From: JAGPUQ01 sp036961295
GTDB lineage: Bacteria > Pseudomonadota > Gammaproteobacteria > Pseudomonadales > Porticoccaceae
Assembly (NCBI GenBank): GCA_036961295.1
Contig: JBALVX010000001.1
Span: 1 to 64,000 of the forward strand
Direction: 5' to 3'
DNA length: 64,000 nt
Under the pieces are notes generated by a model, which worked only from the letters and a program-made list of their open reading frames with translations, was not told the DNA's origin and searched no databases. Numbering within the stretch: position 1 is the stretch's first letter; each line of letters opens with the position of its first letter. The translations under genes were made by a program, and so were the position numbers. Positions 33,759 through 42,022 of the stretch are shown here, one piece after another.

Positions 33759-34601
33759 ATGTCGATGATCGACTTTTCGCAGCGACCCGTCCACGGTCGC
33801 CCCCGGGTGATGGGGGTACTCAATATCACGCCGGATTCGTTTTCCGACGGCGGCACTCTGTTTGTCAATAATGCGCTCAACCTCGATGAAACTTTGCGTC
33901 GCGCTGAAACCCTGGTGAGCGAAGAGGCGGATTTGTTGGACGTCGGTGGCGAATCAACGCGACCCGGCGCGGAACAGGTTAGTGAAGCGCAAGAGCTGGA
34001 TCGAGTGATGCCGGTGATTGAAGCGTTGATGTCTCGGTTTGATGTGCCGGTGTCAATTGACAGCAGTAATCCGCTGGTTATTTCCAGCGCAGTCGCGGCA
34101 GGTGCGGGACTGGTTAATGACGTGCGTGCACTGGTTCGTCCCGGAGCTTTGGATGCGGCGCGCGATAGTGGCGCGCCAATTTCTTTAATGCATATGCAGG
34201 GCCAGCCGGGCACTATGCAGGACGCGCCGGTTTATCAAGATGTGGTGGCCGAGGTGCTGGCATTTTTACTGGAGCGCGTGCGCGTTTGCGTTGCAGCGGG
34301 CATCCCAAAACAACGACTAATGATTGACCCCGGCTTTGGGTTTGGCAAGGAACTCGCGCATAATGCGGCTTTATTGCAGGCGCTACCGGAGTTTGTTGCC
34401 CAGGGCTTCCCGGTGTTGGTGGGGCTGTCCCGCAAGCGCATGGTCGGCGAGATAACGGGTCGCCCGGTTAACGAGCGTGTTTGCGGCAGCGTGGCCCTGG
34501 CAATGTTGGCGGCCCAGCGCGGGGCGTCAATAATACGAGTCCACGATGTTGGCGCCACCGTCGATGCCCTCAAAACACTGGCGGTGATTGAGCCTGCTTA
34601 A
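33759..34601 (+). CDS. folP: Dihydropteroate synthase
   Basis: FolP joins p-aminobenzoate to hydroxymethyl-dihydropterin diphosphate in folate synthesis and is the sulfonamide target. Signatures are VMGVLNITPDSFSDGG near the N terminus, DVGGESTRPGA, and IDPGFGFGK. The 280-residue length is usual. It lies between ftsH and glmM, the standard order. Confidence 0.96.
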   Translation: MSMIDFSQRPVHGRPRVMGVLNITPDSFSDGGTLFVNNALNLDETLRRAETLVSEEADLLDVGGESTRPGAEQVSEAQELDRVMPVIEALMSRFDVPVSIDSSNPLVISSAVAAGAGLVNDVRALVRPGALDAARDSGAPISLMHMQGQPGTMQDAPVYQDVVAEVLAFLLERVRVCVAAGIPKQRLMIDPGFGFGKELAHNAALLQALPEFVAQGFPVLVGLSRKRMVGEITGRPVNERVCGSVALAMLAAQRGASIIRVHDVGATVDALKTLAVIEPA

Positions 34602-34632
34602 GTTAACAAAGCGAAATGTCGCAAGTGCGACA

Positions 34633-34706
34633 GATATAGATAAAGCGCGATATAAATAAAGCACGATATAAATAAAGCACGATATAAATAAAGCACGATA
34701 TAAATT
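34633..34706. repeat. 16-bp tandem repeat, about 4.6 copies, upstream of glmM
   Basis: GATATAAATAAAGCAC recurs at 34649-34664, 34665-34680 and 34681-34696, with a diverged first copy at 34633-34648 and a partial fifth. It fills most of the folP-glmM spacer, so copy-number change would alter spacing to glmM. Confidence 0.92.
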
Positions 34707-34724
34707 AGATAGATGACGAGCATT

Positions 34725-36065
34725 ATGACAAAACGTTTTTTTGGTACCGATGGTATTCGCGGCACGGTTGGCGAGTATCCCATTACTGCAGATTTCATCC
34801 TTAAGCTGGGTTGGGCCGCAGGCAAAGTATTTGGCGGGAAAAGTGACGAGCGCCAACAGATCCTGGTGGGCAAAGATACTCGGGTCTCCGGTTATATGTT
34901 TGAGTCCGCCCTGGAAGCGGGAATTATTGCCGCAGGTGTCGATGTCGGTTTATTGGGTCCCATGCCGACTCCAGCTATTTCTTATCTGACGCAAACCTTC
35001 CGCGCCCAGGCGGGCATCGTGATTAGCGCTTCGCACAATCCGTTTGCGGATAACGGCATCAAATTTTTTGGCGCCGACGGTTATAAATTGCCGGACAGTG
35101 TCGAGCACGAAATCGAAAGCTATCTTGACGAGGACATTAGAACGATGGCCTCTAGCCAGTTGGGAAGAGCTAGCCGGGTGGTCGATGCCGCTGGGCGTTA
35201 TGTCGAATTTTGTAAGGGTACCTTGCCCCCGGGTTTTAGCTTGAAGGGCATCAAACTGGTTCTCGATTGCGCCAACGGTGCGACCTATCACGTGGCGCCG
35301 AATGTGCTTCGGGAATTAGGTGCGCAGGTGGAAACCATCGGCGTTGACCCCGACGGGTTTAACATCAATCGCGACTGCGGCTCCACCAGTCCTGAGGCGT
35401 TGCAGCAGGCAGTGCTTGAGCAGGGAGCAGACCTGGGCATTGCAATGGATGGCGATGGCGATCGGGTTGCCTTTGTCGATCATACCGGTGCGCTGGTTGA
35501 TGGCGACGAATTGCTGTACATAATTGCTGCTCACCGGCATAACAATGGTGGCTGTAGTGGTGTTGCCGGTACCCTGATGAGCAATTACGGTCTCGAAACG
35601 GCCCTTGGCGAGTTGAACATACCCTTCGTGCGTACCGCCGTGGGTGACCGCTATGTGATTGAAGCCATGCGCGAACATCAGTGGGATCTCGGCGGTGAAA
35701 ATTCCGGTCATCTGATTTGCGGCGACATCACCACTACTGGGGATGGCATTGTTGCTGCCTTACAGGTGCTGCGGGTGATGGTCGACACTAGTGATCGGCT
35801 CTATGACTTGCGCTCGGGGATGACTAAGCTGCCCCAAACGATGATTAACGTCAAAATCAAAAAGCGTGTGGTACTTGAAGACGATCCGGCCGTGTGCGCG
35901 GCCCTCAAGCACGCAGAGGAAGCCCTGGTGGGCCGGGGTCGAGTGCTATTGCGTCCCTCCGGCACCGAACCGGTGGTGCGGGTGATGATAGAAGGCGAAG
36001 ATATAAAACAGGTCGAGCAGTTGGCCCGTGAAGTTGCCGCCGTCGTCGAGCTAGCCGTCGCGTGA
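34725..36065 (+). CDS. glmM: Phosphoglucosamine mutase
   Basis: GlmM converts glucosamine-6-phosphate to glucosamine-1-phosphate for peptidoglycan and LPS. I chose ATG 34725 (MTKRFFGTDGIRGT), the family's start; an ATG 12 bases upstream is also in frame. The active Ser is in ISASHNPFADNGIKFFG, Mg binding is by DGDGDR, and the phosphate loop RPSGTEPVVRVM is at the C terminus. 446 residues. Confidence 0.96.
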   Translation: MTKRFFGTDGIRGTVGEYPITADFILKLGWAAGKVFGGKSDERQQILVGKDTRVSGYMFESALEAGIIAAGVDVGLLGPMPTPAISYLTQTFRAQAGIVISASHNPFADNGIKFFGADGYKLPDSVEHEIESYLDEDIRTMASSQLGRASRVVDAAGRYVEFCKGTLPPGFSLKGIKLVLDCANGATYHVAPNVLRELGAQVETIGVDPDGFNINRDCGSTSPEALQQAVLEQGADLGIAMDGDGDRVAFVDHTGALVDGDELLYIIAAHRHNNGGCSGVAGTLMSNYGLETALGELNIPFVRTAVGDRYVIEAMREHQWDLGGENSGHLICGDITTTGDGIVAALQVLRVMVDTSDRLYDLRSGMTKLPQTMINVKIKKRVVLEDDPAVCAALKHAEEALVGRGRVLLRPSGTEPVVRVMIEGEDIKQVEQLAREVAAVVELAVA

Positions 36066-36161
36066 ACACCCTGTGGAAGGCCCAAATCGCATTGTATGTC
36101 GGTGTTAAGTCCGTTATTATTGCGCCCCTTTTTGGGCTGGTGACAATGCGTATCCTAGTTA

Positions 36162-36935
36162 ATGCGTAGCCTGGTGGTAGGCAACTGGAAAATGAACGGT
36201 TCGCGCCGTTCCAGTATTCAGTTGTGCGAAGACATTGTTGAGGGCCTGGCTGAAGCTGAAGTAGCTGGGGAAATAGCTCAGCAAGCAGATCGAATAGAAA
36301 CGGTGGTTTGTCCGCCCTTTGTATACCTTGCCGACGCCACAGATATTATGGCGCGGACGGAAAGTAGTTTGAGCCTTGGTGCGCAAACCTTAAGCGAAAA
36401 CAACAACGGTGCGTTTACCGGTGAAGTGTCGGCGGCCATGTTGGTCGAACTCGCTTGTCGCTACGTGCTAGTCGGGCATTCCGAACGCCGCAGTATTTTC
36501 GGCGAAAGCAGTGCGCAGGTGGCGGATAAGTTTTGCGTAGCACTGACGGCGGGCCTGGTGCCCGTGTTGTGTGTTGGCGAGAGCCAAAGCCAGCGCGATG
36601 CCGGCGAGACCTTCGCGGTTATCGACGAGCAGCTTGATGCGGTCGTCGCCGCAGTTGGTGTCGATACGCTGAGTAGCGCAGTCATTGCCTACGAACCTGT
36701 ATGGGCGATAGGCACTGGCAATACCGCAAGCCCGGCGCAGGCGCAGGCGGTACATGCCCATATTAGAGCCCGCCTGGGTGAGGCTGGTAGCGAAACACGA
36801 TTATTGTACGGCGGTAGCGTCAACGCGGATAATGCCGCAGAGCTGTTTGCCGAAGTGGATATTAATGGCGCCCTGGTGGGTGGGGCATCATTAGATGCCG
36901 GACAATTTATAGCTATTTGTAAAGCGGCTACATGA
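36162..36935 (+). CDS. tpiA: Triosephosphate isomerase
   Basis: The glycolytic enzyme interconverting dihydroxyacetone phosphate and glyceraldehyde-3-phosphate. All catalytic motifs are present: GNWKMNG with Lys, VGHSERR with His, and AYEPVWAIGTG with Glu, then the phosphate loop LYGGSVNADNA. 257 residues. It is followed by secG at 24 bp, the usual tpiA-secG pair. Confidence 0.97.
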   Translation: MRSLVVGNWKMNGSRRSSIQLCEDIVEGLAEAEVAGEIAQQADRIETVVCPPFVYLADATDIMARTESSLSLGAQTLSENNNGAFTGEVSAAMLVELACRYVLVGHSERRSIFGESSAQVADKFCVALTAGLVPVLCVGESQSQRDAGETFAVIDEQLDAVVAAVGVDTLSSAVIAYEPVWAIGTGNTASPAQAQAVHAHIRARLGEAGSETRLLYGGSVNADNAAELFAEVDINGALVGGASLDAGQFIAICKAAT

Positions 36936-36959
36936 CATTGATGGGGTAGTGGAAAACTG

Positions 36960-37364
36960 ATGGAAAATTTAATACTAGCGGCACACATAGTGATCGGTTT
37001 AACGATCATCGTTTTTGTGTTGCTACAGCAAGGCAAAGGTGCCGAAGCCGGTGCCTCTTTTGGAGCTGGAGCGTCGCAAACCTTATTTGGCAGTGTCGGC
37101 ACCTGGAACTTTTTCAGCAAAGTTACTGCCTTCCTGGCTCTGGGCTTCTTTATCACCAGTTTTACACTGGCTGTGCTAGCCAGTAAAAATACCGGCGTCG
37201 ATAGCCAATTGCTACCCGAGCTAGAAATTCTGCAAGAGATACCTGGTCTCGATGTATCTGCGTTAGAAGTACCTGATCTTGAAGATTCAGGCCTCGATGA
37301 TATTAATACCGACATTAATACCGATATTGATTCGGTAGATCAACAACTGCCGTCGCAACCGTAA
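36960..37364 (+). CDS. secG: Preprotein translocase subunit SecG
   Basis: A small subunit of the SecYEG channel in the inner membrane. There are two hydrophobic helices (LILAAHIVIGLTIIVFVLL and AFLALGFFITSFTLAVLA) joined by the conserved QQGKGAEAGASFGAGASQTLFG. The acidic, Asp-rich tail (134 residues total) includes a short DINT repeat and is longer than in E. coli. The tRNA-Leu(GAG) gene follows, as in secG-leuU of E. coli. Confidence 0.95.
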   Translation: MENLILAAHIVIGLTIIVFVLLQQGKGAEAGASFGAGASQTLFGSVGTWNFFSKVTAFLALGFFITSFTLAVLASKNTGVDSQLLPELEILQEIPGLDVSALEVPDLEDSGLDDINTDINTDIDSVDQQLPSQP

Positions 37365-37374
37365 AACGTCGTGA

Positions 37375-37472
37375 TGACTATGGTTAAATGACTATGGTTA
37401 AATGACTATGGTTAAATGATTGTGGTTAAATAACTCTCGTTAAATAACTCTCGTTAAATGATTATGATTAAA
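37375..37472. repeat. 14-bp tandem repeat, seven copies
   Basis: The unit TGACTATGGTTAAA is exact in the first three copies and diverged in four more (TGATTGTGGTTAAA, TAACTCTCGTTAAA twice, TGATTATGATTAAA). It fills the spacer between secG and tRNA-Leu. Confidence 0.93.
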
Positions 37473-37481
37473 TGTATGTAT

Positions 37482-37566
37482 GCCCAAGTGGTGGAATTGG
37501 TAGACACGCTATCTTGAGGGGGTAGTGGCGCAAGCCGTGCCGGTTCAAGTCCGGCTTTGGGCACCA
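37482..37566 (+). tRNA. tRNA-Leu(GAG)
   Basis: An 85-nt class II tRNA with GCCCAAG/CTTTGGGC acceptor, GGTGGAATTGGTAGACACG D arm, anticodon stem CTATC/GGTAG around loop TTGAGGG (anticodon GAG), a variable arm, TTCAAGTC T loop and encoded CCA. Its 3' end is the attachment site of the element that follows; the tRNA is kept intact. Confidence 0.96.
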
Positions 37567-37595
37567 TGTTAAAGACCAGCACCCTCTGCTGGCGA
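37553..37595 (+). repeat. att site, left 43-bp copy (in the tRNA-Leu 3' end)
   Basis: This 43-bp sequence covers the last 14 bases of the tRNA and 29 bases beyond, including a small CCAGC/GCTGG hairpin. It is identical to 44394-44436. The pair bounds the integrated element. Confidence 0.95.
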
Positions 37596-37600
37596 CTAAG

Positions 37601-37628
37601 AAGCTCCGCAATGCGGGGCTTTTTTTTT
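37601..37628 (+). terminator. Terminator just inside the left end of the element
   Basis: AAGCTCCGC (37601-37609) pairs with GCGGGGCTT (37613-37621), followed by eight Ts. It should stop tRNA-Leu transcription entering the element. Confidence 0.85.
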
Positions 37629-37678
37629 ACTTTTTAGTCTGGCTACGTCCTCTACTATCCATTGCTATCTGCCCTTAT

Positions 37679-37730
37679 TGGGGGGTATATTGGGGGTACA
37701 AATTGATATGATGATAAAAAATACCCCCAA
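37679..37730. promoter_or_regulatory. Candidate integrase arm-type sites, left end
   Basis: Two direct copies of a GGGGGTA motif (TGGGGGGTA about 37679-37687; TTGGGGGTA 37690-37698) and an inverted copy TACCCCCAA (37722-37730), immediately before the integrase ATG. The same motif is repeated twice at 44310-44330 near the right end, which is the expected symmetry for arm-type integrase or AlpA/excisionase sites. Confidence 0.55.
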
Positions 37731-38956
37731 TGGCCACCAATAAACTAACCATTCCAGCCGTAAAGAATGCCAAGCCGAGCGAGAAGCAATGGAAGCTGAG
37801 CGATGGTGGTGGTCTCTATCTTTTGATTCAGCCTAAGGGTGGTAAGTACTGGCGTTTGAAATATCGCTATCAGGGCAAAGAAAAGGTTTTAGCGCTTGGG
37901 GTATACCCTGAGACCACACTTGCTTTGGCGAGAGAAGGTAGGGATAGAGCTAGAGTTTTGTTAGGGAATGGCACTGATCCCAGCCTTGTGCGGAAACAGC
38001 GAAAGCGCGCTGGTAGGATCAATTCTGAAAATACCTTTGAAGCATTGGCTCTCGACTGGATCGAACAGCAGCGGGGCAGATGGTCAATAGGCCATACCGA
38101 ACGTGTTATCCAGTCACTCGAAAGTGATGTTTTCCCCCATATCGGATATCGCGCAATTTCTGAACTGACACCTCCCGACATACTGGAAGTTGTTCGCAAA
38201 GTTGAAAGCCGTGATGCTCTGGATGTAGCGGGGCGCATTTTACAGCGCTGCGGTGCGATCTTTCGCTATGCCGTGCAAACGGGTAGGGCGCAGACGAACC
38301 CCGCCTCAGAGCTAAAGGGGGTGCTAAAAACCCGCAAAGTTGAGCACAGGGCCGCTATTACCCGCGCCGAGCTTCCACAGTTACTTAGAGACGTAGCGAC
38401 CTATGAAGGCTATCTGATTACGCGCCTTGCGCTCAAGTTGCTGATACTTACCTTTGTACGCCCTGGTGAGCTTCGCTTTGCCCGATGGGATGAATTCGAC
38501 CTTGAAGCGCGCGTATGGCGTATTCCCGGTGAGCGCATGAAAATGAAGACCGAACACTTAGTACCCTTGTCGCGGCAAGCCATCGATTTATTGGAACAAT
38601 TGAAACCGATCACTGGGCATTATGATTTATTGTTTTCAGGTGAGCGCGGTCAGCTCAAACCCATATCCGAAAACACCATGACCTATGCCCTGTACCGCAT
38701 GGGCTACAAGAGTCGGGCCACCGCCCATGGTTTCAGAACCACCGCGTCGTCTATTCTTAATGAAGAAGGCTTCAACCCAGATGCTATCGAACGGCAGCTC
38801 TCCCATCTTGAGCGCAATCAGGTGAGGGGCGCTTACACAAAGCATGCGGAGTACCTGAAAGACCGAACTAGGATGATGCAATGGTGGGCTGACTATTTGG
38901 ATCAACTGGAGACCGGCTCTAATGTGGTGCCGGGCAAGTTTGGGGCAAGTAACTAA
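37730..38956 (+). CDS. P4-type tyrosine recombinase (integrase)
   Basis: A site-specific integrase of 408 residues. The N-terminal arm-binding DUF4102-type domain (LSDGGGLYLLIQPKGGKYWRLKYRYQGK) is followed by a SAM-like core-binding domain and the catalytic domain with Arg (TFVRPGELR), HxxR (AHGFRTTASS), the later His (LSHLE) and the nucleophilic Tyr expected in RGAYTKHAEY. It lies next to the tRNA, pointing inwards, typical of tRNA-targeting islands. It is not an integron IntI: the extra IntI-specific patch is not visible and it resembles phage P4 integrase. Confidence 0.95.
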   Translation: MATNKLTIPAVKNAKPSEKQWKLSDGGGLYLLIQPKGGKYWRLKYRYQGKEKVLALGVYPETTLALAREGRDRARVLLGNGTDPSLVRKQRKRAGRINSENTFEALALDWIEQQRGRWSIGHTERVIQSLESDVFPHIGYRAISELTPPDILEVVRKVESRDALDVAGRILQRCGAIFRYAVQTGRAQTNPASELKGVLKTRKVEHRAAITRAELPQLLRDVATYEGYLITRLALKLLILTFVRPGELRFARWDEFDLEARVWRIPGERMKMKTEHLVPLSRQAIDLLEQLKPITGHYDLLFSGERGQLKPISENTMTYALYRMGYKSRATAHGFRTTASSILNEEGFNPDAIERQLSHLERNQVRGAYTKHAEYLKDRTRMMQWWADYLDQLETGSNVVPGKFGASN

Positions 38957-39055
38957 AGGGGGTTGAATAACCCAGCCTAGCCCGACGGGGCGAACCGGGC
39001 AGCTACCCACTGCCCTTGGCTTGGTTTTTATTCTTGGGTCGCACGGGGGTGTGAG

Positions 39056-39829
39056 GTGAATAATGATGATAGTGGTGAGCGCGATGATGTTTTTATTTTC
39101 ATACGGAAGCCAAAGAATAGTAGGTCAGAGCAAACTTTCGATACTAAGCAAGACCTGGCCGACTTCCTGTCAAATGAAAACCTATTCGTCTCATTTGACG
39201 AACTTGTTGAAGAACACGGCTTGGCGTTGTCAATACAGCTGACGAGTGCGGTTTGTCAATTTAATGAAGACGGCGACGTACTCTCAGCGATCGACGTGAT
39301 GACCCTTTGCAAAGTAATGGATTTATACCCGCCAACGGGCGTCATGAATTGGGTATCCCAAGCTTTCTGGGACTTTATGAAGGATGATTCTCAGGCAGAA
39401 ACGGGTCGGATCGATCAAGGAAAGCAATACACAGGTGATATGAATAAACTTCTGGGGATCACGGGCCCAGGCAAACCAATCAATAGCGCTCGAAGAAAGC
39501 ACAGAAATAAATACCTTTACGTCATCATGGGGAATGTGATCCGTGTTTTCGGCGTCAGCGCACACGCTGCGGCAAAGCTGATTTATCAAAGAGAAATGTT
39601 TATCGGCACTTGGCGCTCTTGTGTGGGACTCCCCGATCCATCCTCAATTGAAAGAGCTTACAGCCAATTAAACCCCAAGCCGCACGAAGAGGGTCTATCG
39701 CTTGGTTATCGCTACCCAGAGAGCCGAGAACACCTGAAAGAGTTTGCGGAGTCCTTTGATGTTCCTGATGCTGATCGTACGGTTATTCAGGCGCTTATGC
39801 AGAAAGTTGATTTACTTTTTCCGGAATAG
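39056..39829 (+). CDS. Hypothetical protein of the integrative element
   Basis: A 257-residue soluble protein with a GTG start (MNNDDSGERDDVFIFIRK). It has an acidic N terminus and mixed helix content, with GKPINSARRKHRNKYLYVIMGNVIRVFG in the middle. I see no transmembrane segment, no known catalytic motif and no recognisable family. It lies between the integrase and the AlpA-like gene. It could be a control protein or cargo. Confidence 0.6.
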   Translation: MNNDDSGERDDVFIFIRKPKNSRSEQTFDTKQDLADFLSNENLFVSFDELVEEHGLALSIQLTSAVCQFNEDGDVLSAIDVMTLCKVMDLYPPTGVMNWVSQAFWDFMKDDSQAETGRIDQGKQYTGDMNKLLGITGPGKPINSARRKHRNKYLYVIMGNVIRVFGVSAHAAAKLIYQREMFIGTWRSCVGLPDPSSIERAYSQLNPKPHEEGLSLGYRYPESREHLKEFAESFDVPDADRTVIQALMQKVDLLFPE

Positions 39830-39916
39830 AACCAAGGCCTCCTCTTGATTCGATGGAGTCCAGTTTAGGGCTGTCAGATGATTGCTGTTGTCAACTATCG
39901 CCAAAGGAGGCAAAGC

Positions 39917-40171
39917 ATGACTAACAGCAACCGTTCCCCCACTCCCAATACCATACCTTCAAATGACCGAATCTTACGCTGGCCAGAAGTTCATCAGCGT
40001 GTAGGTATTTGTCGCTCTCATGCTCACCAGTTAGTAGCGCAAGGTGAATTCCCCGAGCCAATTAAATTAGGGCCACGTGCCTCTGGTTGGCTCGAATCGG
40101 AAATAAATGAATGGCTCGTACGACGTGTGGCCGAATCTCGCACCGATCAGCTACGCAAAGCGGGGAGCTAA
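39917..40171 (+). CDS. AlpA family regulator / excisionase-like
   Basis: An 84-residue HTH protein starting ATG 39917 with a strong AAAGGAGG site. The MerR/excisionase-like fold reads RILRWPEVHQRVGICRSHAHQLVAQGEFPEPIKLGPRASGWLESEINEWL, the AlpA pattern. AlpA proteins activate integrase expression or assist excision in P4-like elements, so this is the likely mobility switch. An ATG 39 bases upstream is less likely. Confidence 0.9.
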   Translation: MTNSNRSPTPNTIPSNDRILRWPEVHQRVGICRSHAHQLVAQGEFPEPIKLGPRASGWLESEINEWLVRRVAESRTDQLRKAGS

Positions 40172-40174
40172 ATC

Positions 40175-40639
40175 ATGAAGACACAAAAAAGCCCGGTGAC
40201 AGCCGGGCAATTCCGTAACAAATCAACCAATATGCTCAGCAGCAACCAGTTGAATCAGAGTGATTGTAGCTTAAGGATTGGCGGGGGTGGTAGTCCTAGG
40301 CCTCGTAGGAGGGAAACTAAATACGAGCGATCTTGTATCTTGATGATTTCCACCCCAGGGGGTGTGACTGAAAACGATATATTGCGAGCGTGTCGCTTAT
40401 CTAGTGGGCGTAATTACCCGAATAAACTGGAGAAGGAAGCTGGGATTATTATGGGGCGCGCACGTGAACTAAATCCTGACGGCATAGGCTCACATTTCCG
40501 TTACAGGATTCGTTCTGCAAATGACGCACAGCAGGCGATTAAGGTAGTCAACAAACTGAGCATAAGGCGCGGCGCTGGGCCGCTTACCGATGAGCAGGTG
40601 AGACGTTTACTGGCTTTATATAATACCGACGACGAATGA
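40175..40639 (+). CDS. Hypothetical protein, element control region
   Basis: A 154-codon ORF beginning 4 bases after alpA. Its first codons contain a hairpin (GCCCGG 40190-40195, CCGGGC about 40202-40207) with A-run upstream, so on the minus strand this is a terminator. The true start may be later, e.g. MLSSNQ near 40231. The C-terminal part (GGVTENDILRACRLSSGRNYPNKLEKEAG and LTDEQVRRLLALY) looks like a helical nucleic-acid-binding protein. No family recognised. Confidence 0.5.
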   Translation: MKTQKSPVTAGQFRNKSTNMLSSNQLNQSDCSLRIGGGGSPRPRRRETKYERSCILMISTPGGVTENDILRACRLSSGRNYPNKLEKEAGIIMGRARELNPDGIGSHFRYRIRSANDAQQAIKVVNKLSIRRGAGPLTDEQVRRLLALYNTDDE

Positions 40640-40640
40640 A

Positions 40641-41030
40641 ATGGGCGCGGTAAAGAAGTCCAAGAGCCCGCGCTTTATAGGAATCCCACAGCACGTTGCT
40701 CATAGCGAAGAGTTTGCTGCCTTAAAGGGCAATGAAGTAAAACTGTTGATTGATTTGTTAGTGCAATACTATGGCCGGAACAACGGGAAGCTTTCGCCTA
40801 CTTTAGCTTTGATGAAAAAACGGGGGTGGGCTTCTTCATCACTCTACCGGGCTCACACTGGACTTTTAAAAAAAGGCTTTGTCGTAGTAACTCGCCAGGG
40901 TTGGAAACAGCGAGGTCGCCCCACGCTGGTAGCAATCACCTGGAATAGGATTGATGAATGTGACATTGACTATGACGAAGGTATTAGATCCAGCGCAACA
41001 CCACTTAATAGTTGGCGCAAGAAACAATGA
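40641..41030 (+). CDS. Predicted winged-helix DNA-binding protein
   Basis: A 129-residue basic protein overlapping or abutting the previous stop. KGNEVKLLIDLLVQYYGRNNGKLSPTLALMKKRGWASSSLYRAHTGLLKKGFVVVTRQG has the helix-helix-wing layout of replication initiators and MarR/RepL-like regulators. It lies just upstream of a region with direct and inverted repeats (41079-41201), so those repeats are a natural candidate target. Role in replication or regulation is inferred. Confidence 0.6.
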   Translation: MGAVKKSKSPRFIGIPQHVAHSEEFAALKGNEVKLLIDLLVQYYGRNNGKLSPTLALMKKRGWASSSLYRAHTGLLKKGFVVVTRQGWKQRGRPTLVAITWNRIDECDIDYDEGIRSSATPLNSWRKKQ

Positions 41031-41078
41031 ATCCGCATATTTGGGTTGCGAGAAATTTAACGGATCAACCTCTCCTGC

Positions 41079-41201
41079 ATGGCATAGGTTAAGGTCTACC
41101 CACGCCCATATAGGAGTGGGTCGCCACAAACTGGAGCTGACCTATGCCATATAGGAGTAGTAACTAGGGGTTTTGGTGAGTGTGTCTATTCCATATAGGA
41201 G
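41079..41201. repeat. Repeat cluster: three 11-bp direct repeats and one inverted repeat
   Basis: CCATATAGGAG occurs exactly at 41106-41116, 41147-41157 and 41191-41201, spacing 41 and 44 bp (about four helical turns). ATGGCATAGGT (41079-41089) and its complement ACCTATGCCAT (41140-41150) form an inverted repeat overlapping the second copy. The region is non-coding, between the winged-helix gene and the minus-strand ORF. Candidate iterons of an origin, or a regulator's operator. Confidence 0.8.
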
Positions 41202-41259
41202 AGTCTTATATACAACCATACCCTCTAGAAAAACCGTTGCTGAAAGATTAGTGATAAAT

Positions 41260-41568
41260 CTACGGATCGGAGTTTAGCGCAGCGGCAATAATTGTCTCAT
41301 TACTGATGCCAGGAGGCGCAGAGACGTAAAGGCTTATCTCAGCTATCCACCGGAATCCAAGGTGAGCAATGGCGCGTTCATTGGCGGGGGTGAACCGTTC
41401 CCCGCCGTCGGGCTTGATGGTGTTCAGTTGCTGCGGCGCGTGTCCAGGCCTGTAGTCTTGTAGGTAAATTACGTTGCTCATGGTGCGTTGCTCCTGCGGT
41501 GTTTCGGTAAAGGCTTTGCGGAGGCGCGTTTGTAGGGCTTCTGGCCAGCTATCGAGGCTGACTGTCAT
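41260..41568 (-). CDS. Hypothetical minus-strand protein
   Basis: An ORF starting ATG 41568 (MTVSLDSWPEALQ), or more likely ATG 41481 (MSNVIYLQDYRPG), which has GCAGGAG upstream and leaves 73 residues. The sequence ends APPGISNETIIAAALNSDP. It is the only leftward gene in the element and higher in GC than the cargo operon. A minus-strand terminator-like hairpin is at 40190-40207. I recognise no family. Confidence 0.45.
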   Translation of the reverse strand: MTVSLDSWPEALQTRLRKAFTETPQEQRTMSNVIYLQDYRPGHAPQQLNTIKPDGGERFTPANERAIAHLGFRWIAEISLYVSAPPGISNETIIAAALNSDP

Positions 41569-41628
41569 TGTATCGCGCAGCTTTATGAGGTGGCGACTAC
41601 CGGTAGGTGTGGGCGCTAGAATGGGCAA

Positions 41629-42022
41629 CTCAAGGTACTACCTTGGCCCATATCCGCACCGGGGGGAGCGCTGAGCGCGGTAAGAGAGAAACTTTTCAGG
41701 GCTGACAGCGACACCACCTCTTTTTTTGAAGGTGCGTTATATCCTATTAATATAGGGGTGAAGTGCTTGTCGTTTAAATGGTCAGGTGTCGGTTTTTGCT
41801 GTTTTGACCGTGAAATTGCTGAGCGGTCTGAGTTAGGGGGTAAATGCTCCTGTTATTCACAATAGGCAGACCAAAGTCCAACCATGTGGAGCTGGCCTCT
41901 ACCTCAATGTTACTGATACTCCTGGGAACGTTGCTGGCCCACGAGTGTCAGATATAGTGTCAGATATTGTTGACAGTCTGATTGTGGGGAGTTAATCTCC
42001 TTTGTGAAAAGGGAATATAAAT
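41629..42022. other. Control region upstream of the cargo operon
   Basis: A 394-bp non-coding stretch. It contains the palindrome-like TATCCTATTAATATAGG near 41740 and two direct copies of GTGTCAGATAT (41945-41955, 41957-41967) followed by TTGACAG. These lie 55-80 bp before the first cargo gene and could be operator sites for its HTH protein. No gene is supported here. Confidence 0.5.
41945..41967. promoter_or_regulatory. Tandem 11-bp operator candidate
   Basis: Two copies of GTGTCAGATAT separated by one base lie about 55 bp before the first gene of the three-gene operon. Their 12-bp periodicity puts both on nearly the same face of the DNA. Confidence 0.5.

Noticed and set aside
3603..37472. 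Tandem repeats as CRISPR arrays
   Set aside because: Units are 11-18 bp and directly adjacent with no unique spacers, and there are no cas genes.
37730..38956. Integrase as an integron IntI that could act on the attC-like sites
   Set aside because: Its N-terminal DUF4102 domain and tRNA-linked att repeats identify a P4-type integrase; nothing suggests it recognises attC.
40951..41154. 67-codon plus-strand ORF
   Set aside because: It overlaps the winged-helix gene out of frame and the repeat cluster; its sequence has no coding character.
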